A stretch of 64,000 nt of DNA from Anaerocolumna sp. AGMB13020. GTDB taxonomy: Bacteria > Bacillota > Clostridia > Lachnospirales > Lachnospiraceae. The first letter of the stretch is position 1. Each line of letters opens with the position of its first letter. The DNA lies in the NCBI RefSeq assembly GCF_033100115.1, contig NZ_CP136910.1, positions 2,726,001 to 2,790,000 on the forward strand. The letters are read 5' to 3'. Below are positions 52,040 to 60,798 of the stretch, in pieces. Under the pieces are notes generated by a model, which worked only from the letters and a program-made list of their open reading frames with translations, made no database searches and was not told where the DNA came from. A program made the position numbers and the translations under genes.

Positions 52040-52109
52040 GGTGTGTTTTCAGATTGCTTGTACCAGGAAAGGCTTTCCTGACGATCCAATGAGTTTTTAA
52101 ACACACCCC
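52040..52109. terminator. Nested hairpin between ogt and the MFS gene
   Basis: Stem GGGTGTGTTT / AAACACACCC (52040-52049 with 52099-52108) around AGGAAAG/CTTTCCT. It lies 130 bases before the MFS start; either the ogt terminator or a leader attenuator. Confidence 0.5.
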
Positions 52110-52239
52110 CACAGCGTTCTGTACCTGCCTTTGTTCGTTACCGGAGTGTTTCAGGCACTTTAATAACGGGTAATATGCAAAGGCAGCTTCAGAACGCTTT
52201 GTTAAGCTTACAATTAAATTAAATGATAACGAGGTAATC

Positions 52240-53475
52240 ATGGAATCCATTGCCAGAAGGCTTACACTTAAGTTTGGTTTCATTCAGTCCAGTTACTGGA
52301 TCAGCCAATGTGCTATAAACAGCTTTGCCGCAGTTTATCTGCAAGCCAAGAATTTTGAGAACACTCAGATAGGCTTCATCCTCTCCTTTGCAGCGATTCT
52401 GTCCCTGCTCCTGCAGCCCTTAGTTGCTTCTTTTGCCGATAAATCAAAAAAAGTAACCTTAAGGCATATGTTATTGGTATTGATGTTTTCCGTATTTGGA
52501 TTGGGCCTTTTACTATATTTTCTTCCCGATTCCTTCCTGCTTATTACGGTAATTTATATACTGATAAATGCTGTTGAGTATACGGTTAATCCGCTGTTTA
52601 ATTCTCTGGCCATGGAATACATGAATCAGGGTGTACCTATGAATTATGGTCTGGCAAGAGGCATGGGTTCCATTACTTTTGCAGTTATGTCCTTTTTACT
52701 TGGTTCCCTGGTAGACAGGTTCGGTGCTGACATCATATTGCCGGTATTCTTAATCTGTTACATATTTGTTATTCTCTCAACCTTTCTCTTTCGTGAGAAG
52801 CTGCCGGAATTTACACCGGAGCAGAAGGAGATAATGGGATATACGGAAGGAGCTGGACAGGGAGAGGTTAAGGAAGCCTCCAATATCCTGACCTTCTTTC
52901 GAAACCATAAATTATTTCTGGTTATGCTATGCGGAGTCGCCATGATTTTTTACTCCCATGTGCTTATAAATACTTACCTGATTAATATTATCGAGAATGT
53001 AGGCGGTGCCAGTGCTGATATGGGGATTTCCCTTTCGATCTCTGCTGCTTTAGAGCTTCCCACTATGGCATTGTTTATTTATATCGTGAGAAAAATCAAA
53101 GGCACAAAGCTGATTAAAATATCCGCTTTTTTCTTTGTAGTAAAATGTTTGATAACCCTGCTGGCACCTAATGTTGCCATGGTATACTTTTCTATGTGTT
53201 TTCAGCTGATTGCCTTTGCATTGTTTACACCAGCTTCTATCTATTATGTCAACGATTTGATTGAGAAAGAGAACAGGGTAAAGGGGCAGTCCATGCTTGG
53301 TGTGGCTAATATAGCCGTTGCCGGAACCCTGGCTAATCTGACTGGCGGCAGGTTACTGGATGCTTATGGTGTTTCTGCCATGTTGATTGTCGGAACCATC
53401 GTTACTGCTGTTGGATTTTTATTGATATGCTTTAGTATAAGGGATAGTGATGGAGAAGTTTCTTCCAGGGATTAA
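52240..53475 (+). CDS. MFS transporter
   Basis: 411-residue carrier with twelve predicted helices and the MFS_1 / oligosaccharide-symporter-like start LTLKFGFIQSSYWISQCAINSFAAVYLQAKNFENTQIGFILS. LARGMGSITFAVMSFLLG and loop motif ASFADKSKKVTLRH (A-like motif between helices 2 and 3) are present. Helix 11-12 has SMLGVANIAVAGTLANLTGGRLLDAYG. RBS GAGG. The closest relatives are LacY/nucleoside-type symporters, so a sugar substrate is plausible but unproven. Confidence 0.82.
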   Translation: MESIARRLTLKFGFIQSSYWISQCAINSFAAVYLQAKNFENTQIGFILSFAAILSLLLQPLVASFADKSKKVTLRHMLLVLMFSVFGLGLLLYFLPDSFLLITVIYILINAVEYTVNPLFNSLAMEYMNQGVPMNYGLARGMGSITFAVMSFLLGSLVDRFGADIILPVFLICYIFVILSTFLFREKLPEFTPEQKEIMGYTEGAGQGEVKEASNILTFFRNHKLFLVMLCGVAMIFYSHVLINTYLINIIENVGGASADMGISLSISAALELPTMALFIYIVRKIKGTKLIKISAFFFVVKCLITLLAPNVAMVYFSMCFQLIAFALFTPASIYYVNDLIEKENRVKGQSMLGVANIAVAGTLANLTGGRLLDAYGVSAMLIVGTIVTAVGFLLICFSIRDSDGEVSSRD

Positions 53476-53540
53476 AAGAAGGACGGACGAGGCTTAATAA
53501 ATTTAATAAAATAATAGTAATGTACAGGCTAATGATTAAT

Positions 53541-54282
53541 AACTCAACTTTCCCAGCTGATATCTCCAAACAAATCCTTAATAAATGCTAAATTTCGTTA
53601 TAGCGGTTACTTTTTGAAGCAGAAGATTGCAGGTTAAATCCAGTTGAAAAAGTTGTATCCATCAGACCATCCCAGGGTAAGAAGCGTAAATCCTTTCTGG
53701 CATTTATGTTCTACATGGTCAAAGATACGAGCAAGTAATTCCACTGATTTGCTACGATTTCGTTTAATAACCGAATCATCAAGAATAAGAACTTTTACCC
53801 TTTCTGATCTGGTAAGAGTATCAAATGTTGATGTAACTCTAACAACAAGGAGCAGAAGAAACTTGCTCCAGTTATAGGAAGTTTCGTTAAGAAAACAGTA
53901 ATATGTATTTTAGAAACCGCCTGGTCTTTATGTTTAGAATTCAGAAAGCGGAATAAATTCTTTCCGTGAAAAGCTAGCAGTAGTAAAAATTGAAATACCT
54001 CATATGCGGAAATACCACAGGATTTAGTTATATTGGATTTACGCATAAGTTTTCCAATTTGAAAATCTTTTAATGCTTTAGAAAACTGATTTTGAGTATT
54101 TTCTTTTTATCATTTTGGTATATCATAAGGTTCAGCACCTTTTCTTGATATTTTGATGTTTGTTGTGAACTTATTATATCAGAAATTTGGTGCTATTTTT
54201 ATGTCAATACACCGATTTATGGAATTGTTTTGCTTAAAAAATCAACCATTCTCAATAGTTATGTTGGTGGGAAAGTTGAGTT
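53541..54282 (-). mobile_element. Decayed insertion sequence (IS4-type) with terminal repeats
   Basis: The ends are perfect 15-base inverted repeats: AACTCAACTTTCCCA at 53541-53555 and its complement at 54268-54282. Between them is a damaged transposase gene on the minus strand. Element length (742 bp) is about half of a complete IS of this type, so the 3' part of the transposase is deleted. No clear target duplication was found. Confidence 0.75.
53634..54046 (-). pseudogene. Transposase fragment, frameshifted and truncated
   Basis: Reading starts MRKSNITKSCGISAYEVFQFLLLLAFHGKNLFRFLNSKHKDQAVSK, then a one-base loss in an A run (near 53929) shifts the frame. Continuing in the other frame gives NTYYCFLNETSYNWSKFLLLL, VKVLILDDSVIKRNRSKSVELLARIFDHVEHKCQKGFTLLTLGWSDGYNFF and a stop at 53634. 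LDDSV holds the first catalytic Asp. The rest of the DDE domain is gone. Non-functional. Confidence 0.85.
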
Positions 54283-54417
54283 TATTATAATAAAGGTACA
54301 CCCATTTGTACAATTACTGCCAAATATAGATTAATACGGAGATTGCATAATATAATATAGAAGTAAGATAAATAGGGCATAACGTGGTGATTTATTATAA
54401 AAAATGGAGGGTGATGG

Positions 54418-55098
54418 ATGTTAAAGAATATCGCTAAAAACTACATAAAATCGAATCCAGATAAGATAGCCTATTTGTTAAGGCTTCATAATCGCATTTT
54501 AGGTTTCAATAAGATAAGAATTTCTCCAAACAATAAGATAAAAATTGGCGCAGTACTTATGAAGAATACAACAATCATGGTAAAGGGAAGTAATAATACA
54601 ATCACGGTTAAGAATTTATCGAGATTAGTAAACTGCAGTATATATATTAGTGGAAATAATAATCACATTGTAATTAGTAGAAGAGCCGGTTTAAATAAAA
54701 CTGACTTACATATGGAAGATGATAATAATAAAATTTTTATCGGAGAAAATACTTCAATCTTTGGTGATACGCAACTTGCGGCTATGGAAGGAACCTCAGT
54801 TAGGATTGGAAGGGATTGTATGTTTTCGAGTGATATTCAATTTAGAACGGGTGATAGTCATTCTATTATAGATTCCAATGGAAAACGGCTTAATCCATCC
54901 GAAAATATCTATATTGGTAATCATGTATGGATAGGCACAAAAGTGATTTGCTTAAAAGGGGTTCATATTGCAGATAATTGTATTGTTGGTGCAGGCTCTC
55001 TATTAACAAAGAAATTTAACGAAGAAAATGTCATTGTGGCAGGTAATCCGGCAAAGATTGTAAAGCATAACATTAATTGGTTAGTGAAAAGAATATGA
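54418..55098 (+). CDS. Hexapeptide-repeat acyltransferase (WbbJ-like)
   Basis: 226 residues, left-handed beta helix: repeats such as ISGNNNHIVIS, DNNKIFIGENTSIFGD, EGTSVRIGRDCMFSSDIQFRTGDSHSI (catalytic-His region), NIYIGNHVWIGTKVICLKGVHIADNCIVGAGSLL, and VIVAGNPAKIVK. These are typical of O-acetyltransferases of surface polysaccharides. The gene is very AT-rich (Asn, Ile, Lys codons) compared with its neighbours. It is flanked by two fragments of the same IS, so it was probably acquired laterally. No other polysaccharide genes are nearby. RBS GGAGGG. Confidence 0.85.
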   Translation: MLKNIAKNYIKSNPDKIAYLLRLHNRILGFNKIRISPNNKIKIGAVLMKNTTIMVKGSNNTITVKNLSRLVNCSIYISGNNNHIVISRRAGLNKTDLHMEDDNNKIFIGENTSIFGDTQLAAMEGTSVRIGRDCMFSSDIQFRTGDSHSIIDSNGKRLNPSENIYIGNHVWIGTKVICLKGVHIADNCIVGAGSLLTKKFNEENVIVAGNPAKIVKHNINWLVKRI

Positions 55099-55105
55099 CT
55101 TAAAA

Positions 55106-55238
55106 GAACGTAAATCCTTTCTGAGAATAAGAACTTTTACTCGTTCTGGTCTGGTAAGTGTATCGAATGCTGATGTAACTTTAACAGCAAGGAGCAGAAG
55201 AAACCGCTCCAATTATAGTAAGTTTCGTTAAGAAAACA
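55106..55238 (-). mobile_element. Second fragment of the same IS transposase
   Basis: About 130 bases strongly similar to 53683-53886: shared blocks GTAAATCCTTTCTG, AATAAGAACTTTTAC, TCTGGTAAG, GATGTAACT and AAGGAGCAGAAGAAAC, and AAGTTTCGTTAAGAAAACA. Compared with the larger copy it has an internal deletion after CTTTCTG. It lies 8 bases past the acyltransferase stop. Confidence 0.8.
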
Positions 55239-55253
55239 CCAAACTACTAACGT

Positions 55254-55313
55254 TATGCGCCACTCTGAATAGACACCTTTATTATTTCACTTGTCTATTT
55301 AAAGTGGCGCATA
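55254..55313. terminator. Nested hairpin after the second IS fragment
   Basis: TATGCGCCACT / AGTGGCGCATA (55254-55264 with 55303-55313) around ATAGACA/TGTCTAT. It probably ends niaX transcription (minus) but lacks a T tail on that strand; on the plus strand CTTTTCTATT follows. Confidence 0.5.
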
Positions 55314-55353
55314 CTTTTCTATTAAGAAAAATATTAAATTTTTACTTTTCTAA

Positions 55354-55929
55354 TTAATATCTTGCTTTTCTTCCGCTAACACTTACGGGAATATTAACGA
55401 CCTTCTGAAGAGGTTTCCATACGGCATAGGCTATGGTGAAGTCGATCATACTGTGAATAATTGTACCTGCTCCTACTAATAAGATAACTGAGAAGAGGTA
55501 GCCTTTATCATAGTAAGTACTGGACACATTATTACCCCAATAGAACAGTGTTACCACTGCAACTTCACTGACTGCATGGATAAGAGCCATTAAAAGACCA
55601 AAAACTGCAGAACCTTTTACAGTGCTTAATAATTTCGGATTCTTCTTAAGCATAAATGAGCCGATGGCTACAAAAACAACATGTGACAATGCTCTTAAAA
55701 CTACAACAATCGGAAAACCTGCTAATAAAAAGCCCATTGCTGAGATCAGTGCAACGGATATTGCCACATAAGGTGATATAAACATTGCTATAAATACGGG
55801 AACATGGCTTGCCAAGGTATAGGAAGCAGGTTCTAAAATAAATTTTGGTGCAAACATCGGAATTACGATGCCTATTGCTGACAGTAATGCTGCGATTGTC
55901 ATTTTTTGAATAGAATTCTTACTGTTCAT
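55354..55929 (-). CDS. niaX: ECF transporter S component, NiaX-like (niacin)
   Basis: Substrate-binding membrane subunit of an energy-coupling factor transporter. 191 residues from ATG 55929 (GGGGGA upstream), six helices: MTIAALLSAIGIVIPMFAPKFILEPASYTLASHVPVFIAMFISPYVAISVALISAMGFLLAGFPIVVVLRALSHVVFVAIG closely matches the NiaX group. The shared EcfAA'T module is not in this window, as usual for group II. A direct-repeat operator overlaps its promoter. Substrate assignment rests on family resemblance. Confidence 0.75.
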   Translation of the reverse strand: MNSKNSIQKMTIAALLSAIGIVIPMFAPKFILEPASYTLASHVPVFIAMFISPYVAISVALISAMGFLLAGFPIVVVLRALSHVVFVAIGSFMLKKNPKLLSTVKGSAVFGLLMALIHAVSEVAVVTLFYWGNNVSSTYYDKGYLFSVILLVGAGTIIHSMIDFTIAYAVWKPLQKVVNIPVSVSGRKARY

Positions 55930-56000
55930 CTGATTTCCCCCAGTTTTAAATTTGAGTGCAAGCTTAACTTCCTCCCGGACTGTTAAGTTGGCTGTCTTGT

Positions 56001-56046
56001 CACCTGTAATCACCTGTATTGTATTAAATTTAACAAGTAATGTCAA
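56001..56046 (-). promoter_or_regulatory. niaX promoter with direct-repeat operator
   Basis: Minus strand TTGACA (56041-56046), exactly 17 bases, TACAAT (56018-56023). Two direct repeats TACAGGTG (56001-56008 and 56011-56018), 10 bp apart, start at the -10 element, where a repressor would block transcription. NiaR would be the expected regulator, but the motif match is not verified. Confidence 0.65.
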
Positions 56047-56084
56047 GGGAAATTTTTAGATGTTTAGAAAATTTTATTTTTAGG

Positions 56085-56113
56085 TTGAATTTTCCAGTTG
56101 ATGGTTTTATAAT
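56085..56113 (+). promoter_or_regulatory. Promoter of tRNA-Gly
   Basis: TTGAAT (56085-56090), 17 bases, TATAAT (56108-56113), 20 bases before the tRNA. Confidence 0.75.
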
Positions 56114-56133
56114 TAGGGAGTAAACCGTTATGT

Positions 56134-56204
56134 GCGGATATAGTTTAATGGCAAAATTCGAGCTTCCCAAGCTTGTGTTGCGGGTTCGATTCCCGTTATC
56201 CGCT
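56134..56204 (+). tRNA. tRNA-Gly (anticodon CCC)
   Basis: 71-base cloverleaf: acceptor GCGGATA/TATCCGC, D arm TAGTTTAATGGCAAAA, anticodon stem CGAGC/GCTTG around TTCCCAA (anticodon CCC), T arm GGGTTCGATTCCC. CCA is not encoded. It has its own promoter and terminator. Confidence 0.92.
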
Positions 56205-56220
56205 GTCCCGTATCAAACAG

Positions 56221-56270
56221 AAAACACGCTAATTGCTAATATCTCAAGGCATGAAGCGTGTTTTTATTTT
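56221..56270 (+). terminator. tRNA-Gly terminator
   Basis: AAAACACGCT / AGCGTGTTTT (56221-56230 with 56255-56264) followed by TATTTTTCTT. Confidence 0.85.
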
Positions 56271-56420
56271 TCTTAAAAGTTCATGATTTACTTATCGTAT
56301 TGAATTATTTCTAAACTATGCAACAAGAACTCCAATACTTATCAGTGGATATTTGCAACAGCGTGATTTATATTTAGTATTGAGAGAAAATACCAATTAA
56401 TAAATAGAAGGGGGAGTAAC

Positions 56421-57122
56421 TTGGCTTACAATATTTTAGTAATTGATGATGACAAAGAACTATGCTCTTTAATTAAACAAAGCATATTGAAAGAGCAGAT
56501 AAACTCTGATTGCTGCTATTCCGGTACAGACGGACTTACCTTGCTTAAAAAAAACAATTACCAGCTAATTCTTCTGGATGTGATGATGCCAGGAATGGAT
56601 GGTTTTCAGACTATGGAGCAAATAAGGATGAAAAGCAGCATACCCATTCTGATGCTCACTTCTAAAAATGACAGCATGTCAAAAGTTCAGGGGCTGCGTA
56701 GTGGTGCAGATGACTATTTAACAAAACCCTTCGATATGGAGGAACTGATTGCCAGGATTATTTCTTTGATACGCAGATATACACGCTTTAACTCGGCAGG
56801 CAATGGCAATTACACACAGCCCCTTACCTACAAAGGGCTGACAATAGATTTTGACAATCGGAGCGTGACCACACAAAATGGTACCTTCGAACTGCCGCCG
56901 AAAGAATTTGATCTTTTGGTCTTTTGCGCTAAAAACCAGGGAAGAATTTTAACCAAACAGCAAATTTATGAAGAAGTTTGGGGTGAGCCCTATGTTTATG
57001 ATGACAGCAACATTATGGCCATCATCAGCCGACTACGGAAAAAGATTGAACCCAGTCTTGGAGCGCCGCTGTATATCCAAACGATAAAAGGAATTGGCTA
57101 TCGCTTTAACAAGGAGGTATAG
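56421..57122 (+). CDS. OmpR/PhoB-family response regulator
   Basis: 233 residues, starting at TTG 56421 after GGGGGAG. Receiver domain: IDDD (9-11), phospho-acceptor D53 in LLDVMMPGMDG, LTSK, LTKPF. Winged-helix C-terminal domain (FELPPKEFDLLVFCAKNQGRILTKQQIYEEVWG, IMAIISRLRKKIEP, IKGIGYRFN). 3 bases before the kinase gene. Likely binds the direct repeats at 58090-58128. Confidence 0.93.
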   Translation: MAYNILVIDDDKELCSLIKQSILKEQINSDCCYSGTDGLTLLKKNNYQLILLDVMMPGMDGFQTMEQIRMKSSIPILMLTSKNDSMSKVQGLRSGADDYLTKPFDMEELIARIISLIRRYTRFNSAGNGNYTQPLTYKGLTIDFDNRSVTTQNGTFELPPKEFDLLVFCAKNQGRILTKQQIYEEVWGEPYVYDDSNIMAIISRLRKKIEPSLGAPLYIQTIKGIGYRFNKEV

Positions 57123-57125
57123 ATT

Positions 57126-58049
57126 ATGCTTTGGGATATAGTTTTAAGCCTTTTATTTTTCCTCGCCCTCTTGTTTGGTTTTGTATGTTTTTCAAAACTA
57201 ATCGGTGTAAAACGACAACTTACATATATAACCGAGGTTCTGGATGATATTCAGTCAGGAAACGGCAACCGAAAAATCCTTACGACAGACACTCAATTGA
57301 CCGCAGAGCTTTCCTTCAAAATGAATGAGATTATATATGCCTATGAAGAACAGCTTTCGCAACTGCGGGCGGCAGACGAAGCCAACCGCCAGTTAATGAC
57401 CAGTCTTTCCCATGATGTGAGAACACCCCTTACAACCCTGTTGGGTTACTTGGATGCTGTTCACAGAGGAGTTGTTACCGGAAAAACCCGTGAGGATTAC
57501 CTTGATATTGCGAGAAAAAAAGCCCACAATCTAAAAGACTATATTGATGTTCTATTTGACTGGTTTAAGCTCAACTCCAGTGAATTTTCTTTATCCATAA
57601 AACCGCAAGAGCTTGCGGAGCTAACACGTCATATCCTCAAAGACTGGATTCCGATTTTTGAGGAAAAAAATCTGGATTATGAAATTGAGCTTCCAGAAAA
57701 ACCGCTGCTTACAAGAGTGGATTCGGATGGGTATTCTCGCATCATAAATAATTTAGTCCAAAATGTCATGAGTCATAGTCAGGCGACACAAATCAAAATT
57801 GAAATGGTTCAACAGGAAAATGCAATAGAAATTCACATAACGGATAATGGGATTGGAATTGAAAAACTAGATTTACAGCATATCTTTGAAAGATTGTATA
57901 AATGTGATAAAGGACGTTCGGATAAGGGAAGCGGATTAGGCCTTTCCATTGTCCGGCAGATGGTGGAGAAAATGGATGGCCACATCACGGCACAAAGTGA
58001 GCCAGACCTATACACAATTTTCACTGTTTCCTTTCCTTTAGAGGCATGA
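57126..58049 (+). CDS. Sensor histidine kinase
   Basis: 307 residues with only one N-terminal membrane helix (about 4-24) and no extracellular loop, so it may sense within the membrane or via the ABC transporter. HisKA site SLSHDVRTPLTTLLGYLDAV (H96), N box NNLVQNVMSHS, G1 DNGIGIE, F box, G2 GSGLGLSIV. Small intramembrane-sensing-like kinases of this type accompany lantibiotic or bacitracin resistance transporters in Clostridia. Followed by a terminator. Confidence 0.9.
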   Translation: MLWDIVLSLLFFLALLFGFVCFSKLIGVKRQLTYITEVLDDIQSGNGNRKILTTDTQLTAELSFKMNEIIYAYEEQLSQLRAADEANRQLMTSLSHDVRTPLTTLLGYLDAVHRGVVTGKTREDYLDIARKKAHNLKDYIDVLFDWFKLNSSEFSLSIKPQELAELTRHILKDWIPIFEEKNLDYEIELPEKPLLTRVDSDGYSRIINNLVQNVMSHSQATQIKIEMVQQENAIEIHITDNGIGIEKLDLQHIFERLYKCDKGRSDKGSGLGLSIVRQMVEKMDGHITAQSEPDLYTIFTVSFPLEA

Positions 58050-58086
58050 ACGAATCCCTGTCTATCAGCAGGGGTTCGTTTTTTAA
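58049..58086 (+). terminator. Terminator after the two-component genes
   Basis: AACGAA(T)CCCTG / CAGGGGTTCGTT (58049-58060 with 58069-58080) followed by TTTT, overlapping the kinase stop. It separates regulators from the ABC genes. Confidence 0.85.
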
Positions 58087-58089
58087 ATT

Positions 58090-58143
58090 GCAAGGTTAAT
58101 GCAAGACAACGGCAAGGTTAATGCAAGATTGACAGGATAGACT
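58090..58143 (+). promoter_or_regulatory. Response-regulator site: two 17-bp direct repeats, and promoter of the ABC operon
   Basis: GCAAGGTTAATGCAAGA occurs at 58090-58106 and again, identical, at 58112-58128: start-to-start 22 bp, two helical turns. A TTGACA (58129-58134) and a possible -10 TAGACT (58138-58143) follow closely. This is the usual layout for an OmpR-type activator dimer. Candidate binding site for the adjacent regulator. Confidence 0.7.
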
Positions 58144-58172
58144 GATTTCAGTAAGAGAAGGAGGTTCTTCAT

Positions 58173-59096
58173 TTGAGTGATTTTATCATTGAAACAAAAA
58201 ATCTCACCAAACAATATGGTGAGCAGAAAAGTGTTACAAATTTGAATATCCATGTAAAAAAGGGCCGTATCTATGGTTTACTCGGCAGGAATGGCGCAGG
58301 TAAAACCACGGCTATGAAAATGCTCTTAAATCTGACACGGCCTACTTCCGGAGAAGTTCAGATCTTTGGCAAAAGCATTCAGGGAAACGAAAAGAGAATT
58401 CTGCCCCGCATCGGAAGCTTAATCGAAGCACCAGGGTTTTACCCGAACTTGACTGGTACAGAGAACCTGAAAATTTTTGCTCAGCTCAGAGGTGTTTCCA
58501 AACGTACCGCTGTCAAGGAGGCATTAGAAGTTGTTGGACTTGCTTATGGGGATAAGAAACTGTTTTCTCAATACTCTCTCGGCATGAAGCAACGTTTAGC
58601 GATTGCCCTTGCTATTATGCACGATCCGGAGCTGCTGATTTTGGATGAGCCAATCAACGGTCTTGACCCCATAGGGATTGCAGAAGTGCGATCATTTATC
58701 CGGAATTTATGCGACGCTCGGGGAAAATCGTTTCTGATTTCCAGCCATATTCTTTCAGAAATAGCACTTTTAGTAGATGATGTCGGCATTATTGATCACG
58801 GCGTGCTGTTGGAAGAAGAAAGCCTTGCCGAACTGGAAAAAAAGAATGGGAAGTACATCCACTTTATTGTTTCTGACACAGCACAGGCTGCCAGAATCAT
58901 AGAGAGAAATTTCAGAACTAATAATTTCACAGTGGATAATGATCATAGTCTGCGCCTACATGATAACAATTTTTCTGTGGCTGCCCTTAACCGTGCATTT
59001 ATTGAAAACGGATTGGAGGTATCCGAAGCTCACACCTGTGAAGATACCCTGGAGGATTACTTCAAGCGCATAACCGGAGGTGAGGGCATTGCGTAA
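58173..59096 (+). CDS. ABC transporter ATPase, lantibiotic-immunity type (LanF/BcrA)
   Basis: 307 residues from TTG 58173 (AAGGAGG eight bases upstream). Walker A GRNGAGKT (38-45), Q-loop LIEAPGFYPNLTG, signature variant YSLGMKQRLAIA (not LSGGQ, as in BcrA/NisF), Walker B LLILDEPINGLDP, H-loop ISSHILSE. The C-terminal 80 residues (ADTLEDYF-like end TCEDTLEDYFKRITGG) match this subfamily. First gene of a three- or four-gene operon with two permeases. Confidence 0.9.
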   Translation: MSDFIIETKNLTKQYGEQKSVTNLNIHVKKGRIYGLLGRNGAGKTTAMKMLLNLTRPTSGEVQIFGKSIQGNEKRILPRIGSLIEAPGFYPNLTGTENLKIFAQLRGVSKRTAVKEALEVVGLAYGDKKLFSQYSLGMKQRLAIALAIMHDPELLILDEPINGLDPIGIAEVRSFIRNLCDARGKSFLISSHILSEIALLVDDVGIIDHGVLLEEESLAELEKKNGKYIHFIVSDTAQAARIIERNFRTNNFTVDNDHSLRLHDNNFSVAALNRAFIENGLEVSEAHTCEDTLEDYFKRITGGEGIA

Positions 59097-59862
59097 TCTG
59101 CTTCTAAATGAATTTAGAAAATTTAAAAGAAAGAAAATATTTTTCTATGGAATATTGGCAGCATTCATTTTTCCTCTTTTTAATGCAGTGTTGTTGTCAG
59201 ATTCCAACTTTGCAAGTATCCAGTCCGGCGTAAGAGAGGATAACGCCTTTTTGCTATTAATGCCCTTACTGATTATCCTGGCAGCTAATCTGTTTTTTGT
59301 TGAGCAGGATAATGACACCTTAAAGAATCTGCTTTGCATACCAATATCAAAAAATCAATTGGTCCGTGTAAAGTTATTGGTTTTGCTAATTTTTTCAGTT
59401 GCATTTCAGTTAATGGGTTTTACAGTAAGCACGGCAATTGCAGTTTCTCAAAACATCCCGCTGACTGATCTTGCTTTTCAATTCCTGCTCACAGCCTCAT
59501 CAGGGATACTCATGTGGGCTGCTGCGCTTCCCTGTGTTGTGCTGGTTGTATGGTTTAATAAAAGCTATATTCTCTCGGTAATTATCGTGTTCTTTTACAC
59601 CCTGTGTAATTATGTGATGCATTTCAGCAATGCGATTATGATGCAGCCTTTAGGGATAAATGCAGGAACCCTGATGCCTGTTCCCATGATCTTTCGGTGG
59701 CTATACCAATTTTACACGCCCACTGGTGAAATACAGACTGAATTTTACAATCGATTCAGCCCGTACTTTGTATCGGCACCCGTATGCTTTGGCATGCTTT
59801 TATTGGAAGCGGCCGTTTGTATGTATTTGATGATCCGCCTCTATCGGCGCAGAGAAGTTTGA
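59089..59862 (+). CDS. ABC permease, lantibiotic-immunity type (LanE-like)
   Basis: 257 residues from TTG 59089, chosen because GGAGG lies 8 bases upstream; a GTG at 59080 overlaps that site. Overlaps the ATPase stop by 8 bases. Start RNLLLNEFRKFKRKKIFFYGILAAFIFPLFNAV, six predicted helices, FFVEQDNDTLKNLLCIPISKNQLVRVKLLVLL in the first half, typical of the BcrB/NisE-SpaE permease family (DUF4162/ABC-2 type). Confidence 0.85.
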   Translation: MRNLLLNEFRKFKRKKIFFYGILAAFIFPLFNAVLLSDSNFASIQSGVREDNAFLLLMPLLIILAANLFFVEQDNDTLKNLLCIPISKNQLVRVKLLVLLIFSVAFQLMGFTVSTAIAVSQNIPLTDLAFQFLLTASSGILMWAAALPCVVLVVWFNKSYILSVIIVFFYTLCNYVMHFSNAIMMQPLGINAGTLMPVPMIFRWLYQFYTPTGEIQTEFYNRFSPYFVSAPVCFGMLLLEAAVCMYLMIRLYRRREV

Positions 59863-59880
59863 GGAAAGGAGAGCTCTTTC

Positions 59881-60693
59881 ATGGTTCGTATTATAAAAAC
59901 TGAATTTTTGAAACTAAAAAGATTTCATATTTTGCTTATTGGCCTCATTGGTATGACGCTTCCTGCCATTTTGTCTGTATTCACACAGGCAGTCGCTACA
60001 CCGGAGGTCACAACACAGGATTATGGCTTTTCATCTCTTTTTAATAGTACCATTTGGAATAGCACAACAATTTTTATGCCCGTTATATATACATTGATAG
60101 GCGGCTATCTGATCAACCGTGAATACACAGATAACACACTGAAAAACATTTTTCCTGTTCCCATAAGCTTTCAACGTCTGCTGTCCGGAAAACTGCTGGC
60201 TATGGGCATTTTAAGCGTACTGTTTGGCTTTTACAGCTATACTGTAACACTGGTTGTCGGATTGCTGTCGGGTCTTTCCGGACTTAATGCCGGAATTTTA
60301 TTTACCGGGCTTTTGCAAATGCTCGGAATATCACTTTTAACCTATATCGCCGTTCTGCCGATTATGGCATTTACCAGCAGGAAACCCGGGCTATTCATAG
60401 GAGGTGTTATCATAGCCTTTCTCTTTGGATATAGTTCCATGTTCATCAAAGATGTCACGATGCGCAGCTTATACCCGATCCTGTCTGGACTAACAATTAT
60501 GGGGTTCGATACGGGAACCTTCATGAACACTTCAGAAACGGGGAATCTTACACTATCCCTGCTATCCTTGACGGTCATGCTTTTACTCACAACTGTGATT
60601 GTACTGCAGACAAAATCACCAAAACCAGCTTCTGCACATAAAAAGCATAAAGCGGTCAGTATGTTCCTCTGGTCGAGGCAAAAAGGCCTATAA
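59881..60693 (+). CDS. ABC permease, lantibiotic-immunity type (LanG-like)
   Basis: 270 residues, six helices, TEFLKLKRFHILLIGLIGMTLPAILSVFT, GGYLINREYTDNTLKNIFPVPISFQRLLSGKLLAMG. Partner of the preceding permease: LanF-E-G systems export or expel lantibiotics from the membrane (family knowledge). RBS AAAGGAG, 18 bases after the previous stop. Confidence 0.85.
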   Translation: MVRIIKTEFLKLKRFHILLIGLIGMTLPAILSVFTQAVATPEVTTQDYGFSSLFNSTIWNSTTIFMPVIYTLIGGYLINREYTDNTLKNIFPVPISFQRLLSGKLLAMGILSVLFGFYSYTVTLVVGLLSGLSGLNAGILFTGLLQMLGISLLTYIAVLPIMAFTSRKPGLFIGGVIIAFLFGYSSMFIKDVTMRSLYPILSGLTIMGFDTGTFMNTSETGNLTLSLLSLTVMLLLTTVIVLQTKSPKPASAHKKHKAVSMFLWSRQKGL

Positions 60694-60798
60694 TTTCAAT
60701 ATCCGCAAAGAATATCTGCGGGAAATTATATTGTTTCAGATGGTGATGAGTATCTGGTTGGATCGAGTTAGAGTTAATTGAAAGAGGTGACACACTCT

